This document shows positions 52,608-61,578 of a stretch of DNA of 64,000 nt, in pieces. Origin of the DNA: CAIVAT01 sp964355945 (GTDB taxonomy: Bacteria; Bacteroidota; Bacteroidia; Bacteroidales; FEN-979); the NCBI GenBank assembly GCA_964355945.1, contig CAYHGE010000005.1:15119-79118 (forward strand). The letters run 5' to 3'. Each line of letters opens with the position of its first letter. Position 1 is the stretch's first letter. A model generated the notes under the pieces. It saw nothing but the letters and a program-made list of their open reading frames with translations. It was not told the DNA's origin and searched no databases. Position numbers and translations under genes: made by a program.

Positions 52608-53322
52608 TAAATGAAAGAATTTGTTGTAACCCGTGTATGACGATATTTGGGAGTGCAAAGATGCTAATTTTTAGCCGTTTGACAAAATAATTCAAGTCCC
52701 CGCCGCTGACAATTATTTTCAACCCCGGGAATTTGTCTTCATAACCCCGGGAAATTCCCTCAATTTCAGCAACCATTCCATTGATTATTCCTGACAGGAT
52801 GCTGCTCTCCGTATCTGTCCCGATCAGTTCAACTGATTCACGGTATCCTATTAACGGCAGCTGGTCTGTAAAAGTATGCAGGGCCTTGAACCGCATCTGC
52901 ATTCCGGGGGAGATGGAGCCCCCAAGATAGTCGCCCGCCTTTGTTACAAAATCAAATGTCAGGGCTGTTCCGGCATTGACGATCAGTACGTTTTCTCCCG
53001 GGAATGTGGCTGCACCGGCGACTGCAGCCGCAAGCCGGTCCTTTCCCAGGGTCTCTTTTGTAGCATATTTGTTCAGGACCGGAACGGGGGTGGATTCATC
53101 CAGTCCGATAAACAACATATGCTCTTTCAGGTATTTAGGAATCGATTCATCATGTTGAATTACGGAGGACAAAATGCAGGAAGTAATTCCCGGATGGCCT
53201 TCAGTAAAATCCACGATCATTTCTTTGGAAATTACAGAATGACTCTCCGTCAGGAGAAGTATCCCCTGATCGAACAATGCTGCTTTTTGCCGGGTATTCC
53301 CGAAATCCAGAATTAGTTCCAT
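52588..53322 (-). CDS. coaX: Type III pantothenate kinase
   Basis: CoaX phosphorylates pantothenate, the first step of coenzyme A synthesis. The start MELILDFGNTRQKAALFD (ATG at 53322; the frame extends to 53364) carries the phosphate-binding loop. Other landmarks are GKDRLAAAVAGA, LIVNAGTALTFDFV and GGSISPGMQMRFKAL, then IIVSGGDLNYF. It begins the coaX-outer-membrane protein-lptC-ppiD cluster. A tail of about 20 residues overlaps the next gene. Confidence 0.95.
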   Translation of the reverse strand: MELILDFGNTRQKAALFDQGILLLTESHSVISKEMIVDFTEGHPGITSCILSSVIQHDESIPKYLKEHMLFIGLDESTPVPVLNKYATKETLGKDRLAAAVAGAATFPGENVLIVNAGTALTFDFVTKAGDYLGGSISPGMQMRFKALHTFTDQLPLIGYRESVELIGTDTESSILSGIINGMVAEIEGISRGYEDKFPGLKIIVSGGDLNYFVKRLKISIFALPNIVIHGLQQILSFNVNKAY

Positions 53323-53412
53323 CGAGTTTTTGTTGCAGGGTGTATAAAAACAAAAGTTAACCAATTAATCGCTATTATACCACTTATTTGAATTGCCTGT
53401 TCAATCATTCAT

Positions 53413-53530
53413 GTGCCGTAGGCACGAAATATGGGTAGAATATTGATTTCGCGTAAGGTTATCTCGTCCCGTACGGGACGAAATTCGTCACCGTCACCCA
53501 TTACCTACCCATATTTGGTCCCTCCGGGAC
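53413..53530. repeat. Composite palindromic intergenic repeat
   Basis: In the 282-bp gene-free spacer lie GTGCC-GTA-GGCAC (53413-53425), the perfect palindrome CGTCCCGTACGGGACG (53465-53480) and GTCCC-TCC-GGGAC (53518-53530). ATATGGGTAG (53429-53438) is an inverted copy of CTACCCATAT (53505-53514), enclosing the central palindrome. This layout resembles a known style of dispersed Bacteroidetes palindromic repeat. The rest of the spacer shows nothing. Confidence 0.7.
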
Positions 53531-53646
53531 AGGTTTTAATGAAACAAATGCCCCGGGATCTCCGTGGTTAACCACATTAAGCCTATAAAACCCTTGTAGA
53601 TATTGATAAATTCCATTACTGGTATGATTGTGATTAATCAAAAAAG

Positions 53647-54864
53647 TTAATGTATCCGGAGATCAACACCCATTTTCAAGGCAATAATTATGAAAAGGAT
53701 GACCACGACCGACCAGGCAATCCAGCCCCAGTAAATTTTCGCCGTTTTTTCACGGCTGTCGAAATGGAGGTTGTCATACCGGGCAGCCCTTGACGGAAGC
53801 GGAAGCAAAAGAAAGAAAATGGAAAAGTTCAGCAGAACGAGTGAAGGGTCGAATACCGGGATTTGCAATGCAATCGTAATGATTGTTCCGATGATGAAAG
53901 GTAAAATCGCCTGACTGACAACGAACGGCATCCTGTTTTTATCTGTGAGAGAGTTCATGTACATGCGGCCCGAATTGAAAAACTGGACAGAGAAAACATA
54001 CCCGATGATAATCAATGAGAGGAAGGCAACAAAGGAAAACAGGACATCAAACATTTTCGAGTTAAAGGCATACCATATTACATAGCCGAACCGTCGGTGG
54101 AACAGGAAGGAAAAAAGCATCCCGCTGAAGAAATATGTTGCGCTGTGGTATAAGGTCCACAATAAAAACAGCCGGATCGACCAGGCTAATTTCCGTTTAA
54201 CTTTTTTTACCTGGGGCTCCTGTTCAGTTTTATTCAGCCGTTGAACCTGCAGCTCAAGATTTTGCTGGCGTTGTTGTCTCCGGTGTTTTTGACGCTGGCT
54301 TCTGGTCAGGTATCGGAAACGCTTGAAGATACCAGGCCTTTTCAGATTTTGCGCAAACGGAGCAGAAGTAAACAGCGTGATAATGACAGCAAAGATGGCG
54401 GGCACGGAAAAGACGATGATCACCATCTCTTCTGTCCAGTTCCAGTATCGGATATGAAAATCGACGAACGTGTAGTTGAGTGTTGTACTGATATCGCAAA
54501 ACCAGGCGGTTATGCCTGTTACAAGATGGGTGAGAAAGTAAACCAGGAAGAACGAGACAAGGTATAAGACGGAGGAATTCAAGGTGATAATCAGGTGTTT
54601 CCTTGAAAATACCACGGTGTATTTCTCACGCAGTTTACGAACAGAATATTTGATCCGGGTTGATAACGGGGGCAGATGAGATGGTGCAGGGCGCCGGCGT
54701 TTGGGCCGGACCTCTTTCTCTGTCAATTGTTTGAGCCAACGCCTGAACCTGACAGAGAAAGGAGGTCTTCTCCTTCGGGGTCTGGTGCTTCGGTGTTCAT
54801 CTTTGATCCGGCGGAATTCCTGCCTTATCGCTCTTTTTACTCTTTTAAAAAAAGATGGCCTCAT
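53647..54864 (-). CDS. Basic integral membrane protein of unknown function
   Basis: A 405-residue protein with a very basic N-terminus of about 85 residues (RRIKDEHRSTRPRRRRPP, EKEVRPKRRRPAPSH). It is followed by about seven hydrophobic helices in two groups separated by a second basic segment (RYLTRSQRQKHRRQQRQQ). No family is recognised. The basic segments are probably cytosolic and might contact nucleic acid or acidic lipids. It is alone on its strand between repeats and the tRNA-Phe region. Confidence 0.75.
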   Translation of the reverse strand: MRPSFFKRVKRAIRQEFRRIKDEHRSTRPRRRRPPFSVRFRRWLKQLTEKEVRPKRRRPAPSHLPPLSTRIKYSVRKLREKYTVVFSRKHLIITLNSSVLYLVSFFLVYFLTHLVTGITAWFCDISTTLNYTFVDFHIRYWNWTEEMVIIVFSVPAIFAVIITLFTSAPFAQNLKRPGIFKRFRYLTRSQRQKHRRQQRQQNLELQVQRLNKTEQEPQVKKVKRKLAWSIRLFLLWTLYHSATYFFSGMLFSFLFHRRFGYVIWYAFNSKMFDVLFSFVAFLSLIIIGYVFSVQFFNSGRMYMNSLTDKNRMPFVVSQAILPFIIGTIITIALQIPVFDPSLVLLNFSIFFLLLPLPSRAARYDNLHFDSREKTAKIYWGWIAWSVVVILFIIIALKMGVDLRIH

Positions 54865-55058
54865 GTATCGGTTCGGTCATAATAATCATGGAAGAATGCT
54901 GATATGAATTGTTTTTCAGCATCTTCAATGTGGTTGGTAGAGAATTAGACTGATACAAATATAAATAATCTATTACAGGAACAATCATTTCAGCGAGAAA
55001 AAAGGTTGAAACCGGGGCAATGAAGATATAAAACCCTGCTTCCGGTTCAAGATTAATG
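54865..55058. other. Short intergenic stretch without recognised genes
   Basis: Between the unknown membrane protein and the tRNA-Phe promoter I see no gene, repeat or clear regulatory site. Confidence 0.6.
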
Positions 55059-55088
55059 TTTGAAAGTAAAAAAAATGTATTATTTTTG
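55059..55088 (+). promoter_or_regulatory. Promoter of tRNA-Phe
   Basis: TTTG at 55059-55062, an 18-bp spacer and TATTTTTG at 55081-55088, 17 bp ahead of the mature tRNA. Confidence 0.7.
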
Positions 55089-55105
55089 CAGCATCATTTA
55101 CGGAT

Positions 55106-55178
<73 letters not shown>

Positions 55179-55192
55179 CATCAAAACCAGCA

Positions 55193-55226
55193 AAAAACCC
55201 TGATTCCTAACGGTTTCGGGGTTTTT
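55193..55226 (+). terminator. Terminator after tRNA-Phe
   Basis: AAAAACCC (55193-55200) can pair with GGGTTTTT (55219-55226), followed by further T-rich sequence, 15 bases after the tRNA. Confidence 0.65.
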
Positions 55227-55235
55227 CTTTTTGGA

Positions 55236-55259
55236 ATTGGGCAGGTTTTGGGCAAGTTT
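55236..55259. repeat. 24-bp direct repeat, left copy
   Basis: Identical to 61555-61578. It has two imperfect tandem units (TTGGGCAGGTT and TTGGGCAAGTT). It lies 57 bases after tRNA-Phe. Possible att or recombinase arm site; no tRNA 3'-end duplication accompanies the right copy. Confidence 0.75.
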
Positions 55260-55306
55260 TAATATGGAACGATACGGAACTACTCAAAACACATCTTTTT
55301 TTGAAT

Positions 55307-56437
55307 TTACAAGATAAATTCCAGATAATTTACTTTGCTAATAATCTGAAAATTTGAACCATATTCTCCACTCCAACTTATGGGAATTCTTGTTTTCGAT
55401 TTGCCGGATTTGATTTCGTACGCATAATATTCCTCCATGATTTCTTCCACATAATCAATTTCGGTCCCTGAATAGGTTCGCCAAAAATAGCAATTGGCAT
55501 TCTTCTGATTGTATATTAAATATTTACGTCGTTCTGCAATGATAAAGTTCTCCCATAACGCGCCGCTGTCATTTCTGTCATGCAGGTACTTCATGTTGTC
55601 AATCAGGATATTACGGATGCCTGTATCATAAAAATAATATTTTTGTGATTTGCTTATCTCTTTTCGCGGGTTATGACTAAATGCCGGAAGTTTGAATATC
55701 ACAAAAGATTGTTCAAGTAAAAAAAGATACCTTTCCACTGTATCTCTATTCAACCCCAATTTATTGCCAAGTTCATGAATAGAAACCTGTGATCCAACTT
55801 GATATGCCAATAACTTCAGTAAATCCCTGATCTTTAACGGATATTTTATCATCTCCAGCTCCAGAATATCTTTGAAAATAAATGAAGAGGATATGTCGCG
55901 CAGGTATTCTTCTTTTTCGGAGTGGCTCATGGTATTAATGATTTCGGGATAGGACCCGAAAATCAACCTTTCTTCAAGTTGATCGTTCAATTCGAAGCGA
56001 TTATAAATTCCTGCAAGCTCTTGCATGGAAACAGGTAATAGCGTATAGATTTTTTTTCGCCCGGACAACGATTCCGATACACGTCCGGAGAGCAAAAAGG
56101 AGGAGGATCCAGTGACAAGAATTTTTAACTCCGGCAATTCATCATGAAGAATTTTAAGATTAATCCCAATTTCAGGAATTCGCTGTCCCTCGTCAATAAA
56201 TAACAATTCATAACCCGCCACCAGCGATCGAAGTTTACCCAAATCCCGGCTTGATAAAACGTCGATATACTTTGATTGATCAGCGTTGATCATCAGGGTT
56301 TTCAAGCTAATTTCCTGAATTATATGTTTTGAAATTGTTGTTTTTCCTGCCTGCCTGGGGCCATAAAGTAGAACAACTTTATTTAGGTGCTTCAAATCAC
56401 TGATTATCTGTGTTTTTATCAAACGATTGATTTCCAT
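55307..56437 (-). CDS. AAA_14/DUF4143 ATPase
   Basis: A 376-residue ATPase from the ATG at 56437. The Walker A is intact (GPRQAGKTT, residues 26-34), Walker B is ELLFIDEGQRIPE and the sensor is ILVTGSSSFLLSG. The DUF4143 half has YFYDTGIRNILI, GALWENFIIAERRK and a nuclease-like tail TEIDYVEEIMEEYYAYEIKSG. A promoter (TATATTTG with TTTG 20 bp upstream) precedes it. It is the first gene of the repeat-bounded segment and points toward the tRNA. Cellular role unknown. Confidence 0.88.
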   Translation of the reverse strand: MEINRLIKTQIISDLKHLNKVVLLYGPRQAGKTTISKHIIQEISLKTLMINADQSKYIDVLSSRDLGKLRSLVAGYELLFIDEGQRIPEIGINLKILHDELPELKILVTGSSSFLLSGRVSESLSGRKKIYTLLPVSMQELAGIYNRFELNDQLEERLIFGSYPEIINTMSHSEKEEYLRDISSSFIFKDILELEMIKYPLKIRDLLKLLAYQVGSQVSIHELGNKLGLNRDTVERYLFLLEQSFVIFKLPAFSHNPRKEISKSQKYYFYDTGIRNILIDNMKYLHDRNDSGALWENFIIAERRKYLIYNQKNANCYFWRTYSGTEIDYVEEIMEEYYAYEIKSGKSKTRIPISWSGEYGSNFQIISKVNYLEFIL

Positions 56438-56456
56438 GATTAAAGTATAATTCGTG

Positions 56457-56488
56457 CAAATATATAAATATTTATGTTTTACCACAAA
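56457..56488 (-). promoter_or_regulatory. Bacteroidetes-type promoter
   Basis: On the minus strand, TTTG (complement of 56485-56488), 20-bp spacer, and TATATTTG (complement of 56457-56464), upstream of the ATPase start at 56437. Confidence 0.7.
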
Positions 56489-56630
56489 TAATAAGGTTAA
56501 TATTTACGGTCAAACACAAGTATGAAAGGTTCATTAACTCGCCGTGTTTATCAAAAGTCTTTATTATCAGCGTGATCACCTCGAATTTTAAAGGAAGGTT
56601 CCAGCCGATGCCTGGACAAGACGGAGCACC

Positions 56631-56663
56631 TGACCACCTGCCGCCGATTTTGGTTGACCACCT
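56631..56663. repeat. Tandem TGACCACCT motifs, possible IS21-type end remnant
   Basis: TGACCACCT occurs at 56631-56639 and 56655-56663, 24 bases apart, around CCGCCGATTTTGG. An inverted ATGGTCA follows at 56691. Repeated GGTGGTCA units with GGCGG spacers are typical of IS21-family ends in Bacteroidetes. No transposase is nearby, so this is at best a remnant. The stretch 56489-56868 holds no convincing gene. Confidence 0.35.
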
Positions 56664-56760
56664 TATACTATTACCAATCAATTAAATGAGATGGTCAAGG
56701 TATTCCGGCGAAGGCTGATCAATGCGAACGTTTTTTCCACCAATGGAATTAATTTCGGTT

Positions 56761-56795
56761 TTAGCAAATCTAAAGAAAAAACGGATTGGGCAGGT
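56761..56795. repeat. Third, partial copy of the segment-boundary repeat
   Basis: These 35 bases match 61531-61565 with three mismatches; the last 17 are identical (AAACGGATTGGGCAGGT at 56779-56795). It lies between the two ATPase genes and divides the segment into two modules. Confidence 0.7.
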
Positions 56796-56843
56796 GAAAA
56801 TAAATCAAACTTTCCTTTTGTAATAGAAGTATTGGTTAAAATG

Positions 56844-56876
56844 TTTGCATTGATGATAGAAGATTTATTATCTTTG
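56844..56876 (+). promoter_or_regulatory. Bacteroidetes-type promoter
   Basis: TTTG at 56844-56847, 21-bp spacer and TATCTTTG at 56869-56876, ahead of the ATPase ATG at 56902. Confidence 0.72.
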
Positions 56877-56901
56877 CTATCCGTATAAAAACACACTGAA
56901 A

Positions 56902-58149
56902 ATGAAAGACCTGATAAAAACAGTGATTTTTGATCAGCAGCGGATGGTATGGAATAAAAACTTCATACCCCGTAGTTTTCCCGAAAACATTATCACCAGC
57001 GAAACGATCGTGGTTATCTCCGGAATCAGACGTTGCGGGAAATCGACCATGCTCAGCCAGATCAGAAATGAGAACAGGGAGAAAGATTATTACATGAATT
57101 TTGACGATGAACGGCTTATCCGTTTTTCAGTAGACCATTTCCAACTGCTCCACGAAACATTCATTGAATTATTCGGGATTCAAAGAACATTCTATTTTGA
57201 TGAAATACAAAATATTAGCGGCTGGGAACGATTTGTACGCCGGTTGCATGATGAGGGTTGCAAGGTGTTTCTTACCGGCTCCAACGCGTCGATGCTTAGC
57301 CGTGAACTGGGAACACATCTTACCGGGCGGTATATTCAGACAGAACTGTTCCCTTTCTCATTCACTGAATTCCTTAATTTTATACAATTTGACTGGACCG
57401 AAAAGGATTTATACAGCACCGAAGGCCGTGCCACGCTCATTGGCCATTTCAATGAATACTTCCATACCGGAGGATTCCCGTTGTATCTGAAAGAAGGCAA
57501 TGATGATTATCTGAAATCCTTATACGAAAGCATTTTATATCGTGATGTATTGGTTCGTAATAAGTTGGTAAATGAAAGAGAATTGCTTGAACTGGTCAAT
57601 TACCTGGCAAGTAATGTGTCAAAACTGACCTCGTTTAACGGACTTACAAAAGTGGCAGGTGTTAAAAACGCCACCACCATCAGGAATTACCTTTCATTCT
57701 TACAGGATACCTACCTGATCTTTCAAATCAGCAAATTTGATTTTTCATTGAAAAAACAAATTCAAAATCTTAAAAAGACCTATTTTGTTGATAATGCGAT
57801 GATACGCCTTCTGGGATTTATGTTTTCAGAGGAAAAGGGACGACTTCTTGAAAACCTGGTATTCCTCGAACTCAGGAGAAGAAGGGCTGAAATATTTTAT
57901 CATTTCAACCGCCTTGAATGTGATTTTGTGATCAGGAAGGGTATTACGATTGTCCAGGCAATCCAGGTGTGTCATTCTTTTAATACAGACCAAACCAGGA
58001 CGCGCGAGGTCAAAGGGCTTTTAGAAGCATTAAACATGTATGGCCTTGCTGAAGGCTTAATCCTGCTGCACGACACACAAGAGCATACCATTGAGGAGGA
58101 TGGAAAGGTTATCCGGGTCATGCCTGTATGGAAATGGCTGCTGAAATAA
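56902..58149 (+). CDS. AAA_14/DUF4143 ATPase, second subgroup
   Basis: A 415-residue ATPase. Walker A is GIRRCGKST (residues 41-49), Walker B RTFYFDEIQNISGWERFVRRL, and the sensor KVFLTGSNASMLS. The DUF4143 part has KTYFVDNAMIRLLGF, GRLLENLVFLELRRR and a nuclease-like end CDFVIRKGITIVQAIQVCHS. It is clearly more distant from the other DUF4143 proteins here than they are from each other. It carries its own promoter. Role unknown. Confidence 0.88.
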   Translation: MKDLIKTVIFDQQRMVWNKNFIPRSFPENIITSETIVVISGIRRCGKSTMLSQIRNENREKDYYMNFDDERLIRFSVDHFQLLHETFIELFGIQRTFYFDEIQNISGWERFVRRLHDEGCKVFLTGSNASMLSRELGTHLTGRYIQTELFPFSFTEFLNFIQFDWTEKDLYSTEGRATLIGHFNEYFHTGGFPLYLKEGNDDYLKSLYESILYRDVLVRNKLVNERELLELVNYLASNVSKLTSFNGLTKVAGVKNATTIRNYLSFLQDTYLIFQISKFDFSLKKQIQNLKKTYFVDNAMIRLLGFMFSEEKGRLLENLVFLELRRRRAEIFYHFNRLECDFVIRKGITIVQAIQVCHSFNTDQTRTREVKGLLEALNMYGLAEGLILLHDTQEHTIEEDGKVIRVMPVWKWLLK

Positions 58150-58368
58150 ATCAAGCTTTCCCCTTTTTCGGATATATAAGATAGAATCAGCTTCTGCGGC
58201 TCATCCAGGCGGAGTTTCGTTTCATCCGGCCCGGGTGCTGTATGCCGGCATTCAGGGGCAACAGGAAACTGCCAGCCAGCAGGGTGATCATTGTGAAGTG
58301 AACCTGAGCACTTTTTGATTGTTTCAGAAAACAAATTGCCATCTGCAGATTAACCTAAAACAAAAAAG

Positions 58369-59622
58369 ATGAAAACAAACAAGAGATTTTCGTACCATTT
58401 ATTGGCGCTTGCATTATTTGCAGGGTTTCTTTTCCTGTTTTCGGGCTGCAAAAAGGAGAAGCCCGCTCCTGCTCAACCTGGGGTTACCTGGCAGTACATT
58501 GAAACTTACGATCTGCATAAGCTCAATTATATTTTAAATACAGAACTTGAAGAGTTCCTGATGGGTTCAACCATGCAGGCCTCCGATTTCCAGGGTCAGT
58601 TTGCAGTTCCGGCATATCCGGTAAAAATATACCGGGTAACCTATCCCACCCTGATTCCTGAACTCGGCATACCCACGGTGGCATCCGGTCTTGTTGCCAT
58701 ACCCGATAACGGACTGGATTCCATGCCCGTCATCTCTTACCAGCATGGAACTGTGATGGTCAAGAATGCCTGCCCTTCCAACCCCGATTCATCGCTGGAA
58801 ACAAAGCTGATGATCGCGCAGTTTGCCTCCCAGGGCTATATCGTGATTGGAGCCGATATGATCGGTCTCGGAGTTTCAGATCAGCCCCATGCGGATTTTG
58901 TCAGACTCTCTACGGAACAAGCCTGCATTGACATGCTGAATGCAGCCGGTCAGGTTCTCAAAGCCCTGAAGATCAGGCAAGGGCCTTTGTTCCTGCATGG
59001 CTGGTCGCAGGGAGGTTGGGCCACCATGACCTTTCTGAGGAGGCTGGAAGCCATGAACATCCGCGTGACGGCGGCGTCAACCGCCTGCGCCGCGGCCGAC
59101 TTTTTCGCCCTGATGGACCGCTGGATCAACAATCCCCAGCCCGGCGATTCTCCGGCGCTACCGGCTGTGGTTGCCAATTGCCTTTTTGCCTATGAAAACT
59201 ACAACAAGGTGGCTGGCCTTGCCGCCTCGGCAATCAGGCCCGAATATTACCAGGTTTCCAAGGATTTTTACGAGTGGAAGATGGATCTGATGACCTTCCT
59301 CACACAAACGACAATAAACGTCAGGGAGTTACTGCGACCGGAGTTCATGGCCACCGGAAATACCGGAAGCGCTCCATTCTGGCAGGTGCTCGAGCAGGCC
59401 CAGGCTTACCGCTGGCGCTGCCAGACCCCCCTGAGAATGTATTATGGCGAGGCCGATGTGATCATCCCGGTATATCACTCCACGCTGCCGGCAGCTTATC
59501 AAAATCAATTGGGTTGCAATACCATTTCCATTTCGGCAGGAGCCATGGCTGATCATTCTGCCAGTTATGTTTATTCCCTTATTCATGTAAAACCATGGTT
59601 TGATGAATTTTTTAAAAAATAA
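58369..59622 (+). CDS. Alpha/beta-hydrolase lipoprotein (secretory-lipase-like)
   Basis: A 417-residue predicted lipoprotein with lipobox LFSGCKK after a hydrophobic N-terminus. The nucleophile elbow is FLHGWSQGGWA (G-x-S-x-G), with the Asp of the triad likely in YYGEADVIIPVYH and the His in GAMADHSASY. Other landmarks are SYQHGTVMVKNACPS and VIGADMIGLGVSD. It resembles secreted lipases or esterases that take short-chain or aromatic esters. It is followed 5 bases later by a second hydrolase gene, so they are an operon. The 219 bases upstream show no other gene. Confidence 0.88.
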   Translation: MKTNKRFSYHLLALALFAGFLFLFSGCKKEKPAPAQPGVTWQYIETYDLHKLNYILNTELEEFLMGSTMQASDFQGQFAVPAYPVKIYRVTYPTLIPELGIPTVASGLVAIPDNGLDSMPVISYQHGTVMVKNACPSNPDSSLETKLMIAQFASQGYIVIGADMIGLGVSDQPHADFVRLSTEQACIDMLNAAGQVLKALKIRQGPLFLHGWSQGGWATMTFLRRLEAMNIRVTAASTACAAADFFALMDRWINNPQPGDSPALPAVVANCLFAYENYNKVAGLAASAIRPEYYQVSKDFYEWKMDLMTFLTQTTINVRELLRPEFMATGNTGSAPFWQVLEQAQAYRWRCQTPLRMYYGEADVIIPVYHSTLPAAYQNQLGCNTISISAGAMADHSASYVYSLIHVKPWFDEFFKK

Positions 59623-59627
59623 ACATT

Positions 59628-60737
59628 ATGAAGACAATCATGAAAAATTTAACCCAAAAACGGATTTACACATTTATTGCAGCAATTGGCCTTGTAATGC
59701 TTCTGGCCGGTGGCTGTAAAAAAGATGAACCGCAGCCATCTCAATCCTCCCGGGAATTGTTCTGGGTGACCAGCAAGGGCTCTCAAATGCCCGTATTGAT
59801 GACCGGCAACAAAGAGAGCGCCTCCATCGTACTGTTTATTCACGGAGGCCCCGGATCATCTTCGATAGAGGTAGCCGGGATATACTCAGGAAATTCCCCG
59901 GCAAATCTGACGGACAACTTTTTATTGGCCAGTTGGGACCAGCGGTATGCCGGATATTCCATCAATCCTGATCCGATCGACTGGTCAACGGTCAATGTTG
60001 AGCAGTATGCTGAAGATTGCGCCATGGTGACCGACCAGTTGAAGATTCGGTTTCCCGGCAAAAAAATCATTGTTGTCGGACATAGCTGGGGTGGCGCCGT
60101 GCTTGCGAAATTCATTTCAAATCCAGCATACCAGGACAAGTATAATGGCTGGGTGACGGCCGAAGGCATGGTCAATGGCTTTGAGCTTGCAAACGCCATG
60201 CTTAGCTACTCCGGTCGCAGATGTAATGAGTTGATCGCCGAAGGAAAAGTTCAGTACGTCGACACCCTTGCCTACCTCAATTCGGTGACATTAGACCCGA
60301 TAGCTTATGATATGCCAACCTTTTTAAGATTGCAAATGTTAGCCATCTCCCTGTCGATACCTGGTGAAAAACCTCTCGATCCCGGGGTTCTCAGCCGCTG
60401 CGCTCAATTGGAAAAAAGCATATTCCCTGACAGTGCAGACCGGATCAGGAAAATTAACAACGCAGGTTCACCGGTTGCCCTTGAAATATTATACAACCAG
60501 GTCTATTTCATAAACAGCAACGCCTCATACGTCAATATCAGCAAACCGGGATTAATTATCTGGGGGGAGAATGATTGCGTTGTTCCTGCAGATGCCGCTT
60601 ATCCTTTTACCGGCCGGCTGGGTTCACTCGGAAAAACCTTCCAGTTCAAACTGTATTCCGATTGCTGGCATACCCCCATGTTTAGCAACAGGGAACAATA
60701 TATTGATGACATAAAGAAGTTTGTTGACGGTTTATAA
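59628..60737 (+). CDS. Alpha/beta-hydrolase lipoprotein (proline-iminopeptidase-like)
   Basis: A 369-residue predicted lipoprotein with lipobox LLAGGCKKDE. Landmarks are LFIHGGPGSSSIEV, LASWDQRYAGYS, IIVVGHSWGGAVLAKF (nucleophile Ser) and LIIWGENDCVVPADAAYPF with SDCWHTPMFSN (Asp, His). The HGGPG motif is typical of prolyl iminopeptidases and related epoxide or ester hydrolases. It forms a pair with the preceding hydrolase. A nearer ATG at 59640 is an alternative start. Substrate unknown. Confidence 0.88.
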   Translation: MKTIMKNLTQKRIYTFIAAIGLVMLLAGGCKKDEPQPSQSSRELFWVTSKGSQMPVLMTGNKESASIVLFIHGGPGSSSIEVAGIYSGNSPANLTDNFLLASWDQRYAGYSINPDPIDWSTVNVEQYAEDCAMVTDQLKIRFPGKKIIVVGHSWGGAVLAKFISNPAYQDKYNGWVTAEGMVNGFELANAMLSYSGRRCNELIAEGKVQYVDTLAYLNSVTLDPIAYDMPTFLRLQMLAISLSIPGEKPLDPGVLSRCAQLEKSIFPDSADRIRKINNAGSPVALEILYNQVYFINSNASYVNISKPGLIIWGENDCVVPADAAYPFTGRLGSLGKTFQFKLYSDCWHTPMFSNREQYIDDIKKFVDGL

Positions 60738-60927
60738 TCACTGTGTTAATCAATCGAAAAGGTCCAAAATACCCTTGTCACAAGGTGTTCCCTCGAATAT
60801 TTCCCACCGGTTCATCATGAGAGACACCATTCAGAACAGGGATGTGACAGTTGAAGGCGGAACATGCCAGCCCGGGAAGAATGAGACTTATGCCGATATC
60901 AGTTATTATGGAGAAATGTGACAACAC

Positions 60928-61448
60928 CTAACGACATTTCGAGGGCCAATAAGATACATCCTGATGCTTTTGCCAGCGGGACCGCAATTGTTTTTGAAAA
61001 GCCACAGCACCGGTATAAAATCCAATATTCTGGAATTCATCGATGCAGATTATTATTTTCCATCTTTTTGATCCTGCGATCTGTTGTGGAAGATCCAGTA
61101 TTTCGCCGGGTTGTTTTTTAACCTCACTCCAATTCAATCCAAGGGAGAATTCCTGAAAATGATCGGGTGAGAAGCTGATCTTTGGAATCCATTGTTTGAA
61201 AAAATCCTTTGTGAAAGAAATAATTTCCTGCAGTTTTGTGGTAGTTCCCCTGATAACCTGTTCAGCCAGATTACGGTAAAAATCTTCTTCGGATCTGACA
61301 TAGAACAGGTCGATGGAGATGATCTTTATTTTTTTATTCTCGTGTTGATGCCGGATACAAAATTGTTTTTCAAACGGATGATCTCTTCGGTCCTGTTGGT
61401 GAAGTCATCCCCCATGGCCAGTTTCCCGAAGGTAAAAGGTGTCTCCAT
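60928..61448 (-). pseudogene. ATPase pseudogene lacking its P-loop
   Basis: The start METPFTFGKLAMGDDFTNRTEEIIRLKNNFVSGINT is followed by a frame change into HENKKIKIISIDLFYVRSEEDFYRNL. Homologous AAA ATPases have about 30 more residues there, including the Walker A loop. The Walker B region survives (KIIICIDEFQNIGFYTGAVAFQKQLRS) but the frame stops soon after (YWPSKCR), so the C-terminal half is also lost. The fragment lies at the right side of the repeat-bounded segment. Confidence 0.82.
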
Positions 61449-61485
61449 AATCTGTTATTTTAGACAAAGACAGCTAACATTTTTG

Positions 61486-61515
61486 TAACTAACTAATATG
61501 TAACTAACTAATATG
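61486..61515. repeat. Two tandem 15-bp repeats
   Basis: TAACTAACTAATATG occurs twice back to back (61486-61500 and 61501-61515), upstream of the ATPase pseudogene and beside the right direct repeat. No function is evident. Confidence 0.7.
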
Positions 61516-61554
61516 TGAGATTTATCAAAGTTAGCAAACCCAAAGAATAAACGG

Positions 61555-61578
61555 ATTGGGCAGGTTTTGGGCAAGTTT
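61555..61578. repeat. 24-bp direct repeat, right copy
   Basis: Identical to 55236-55259 in the same orientation. It is preceded by sequence also shared with 56761-56795. The spacer 61579-61741 contains CTGTAAC-TGTTACAG-like dyad sequence but no gene. Confidence 0.75.

Noticed and set aside
56691..56888. 65-codon open frame between the ATPase genes
   Set aside because: It runs through a repeat and the promoter of the next gene and has no protein-like features.
60738..60921. Short open frame after the second hydrolase
   Set aside because: No start signal, no recognisable domain; likely chance.
61192..61488. 98-codon plus-strand open frame
   Set aside because: It is antisense to the ATPase pseudogene, whose minus-strand reading matches a known family.
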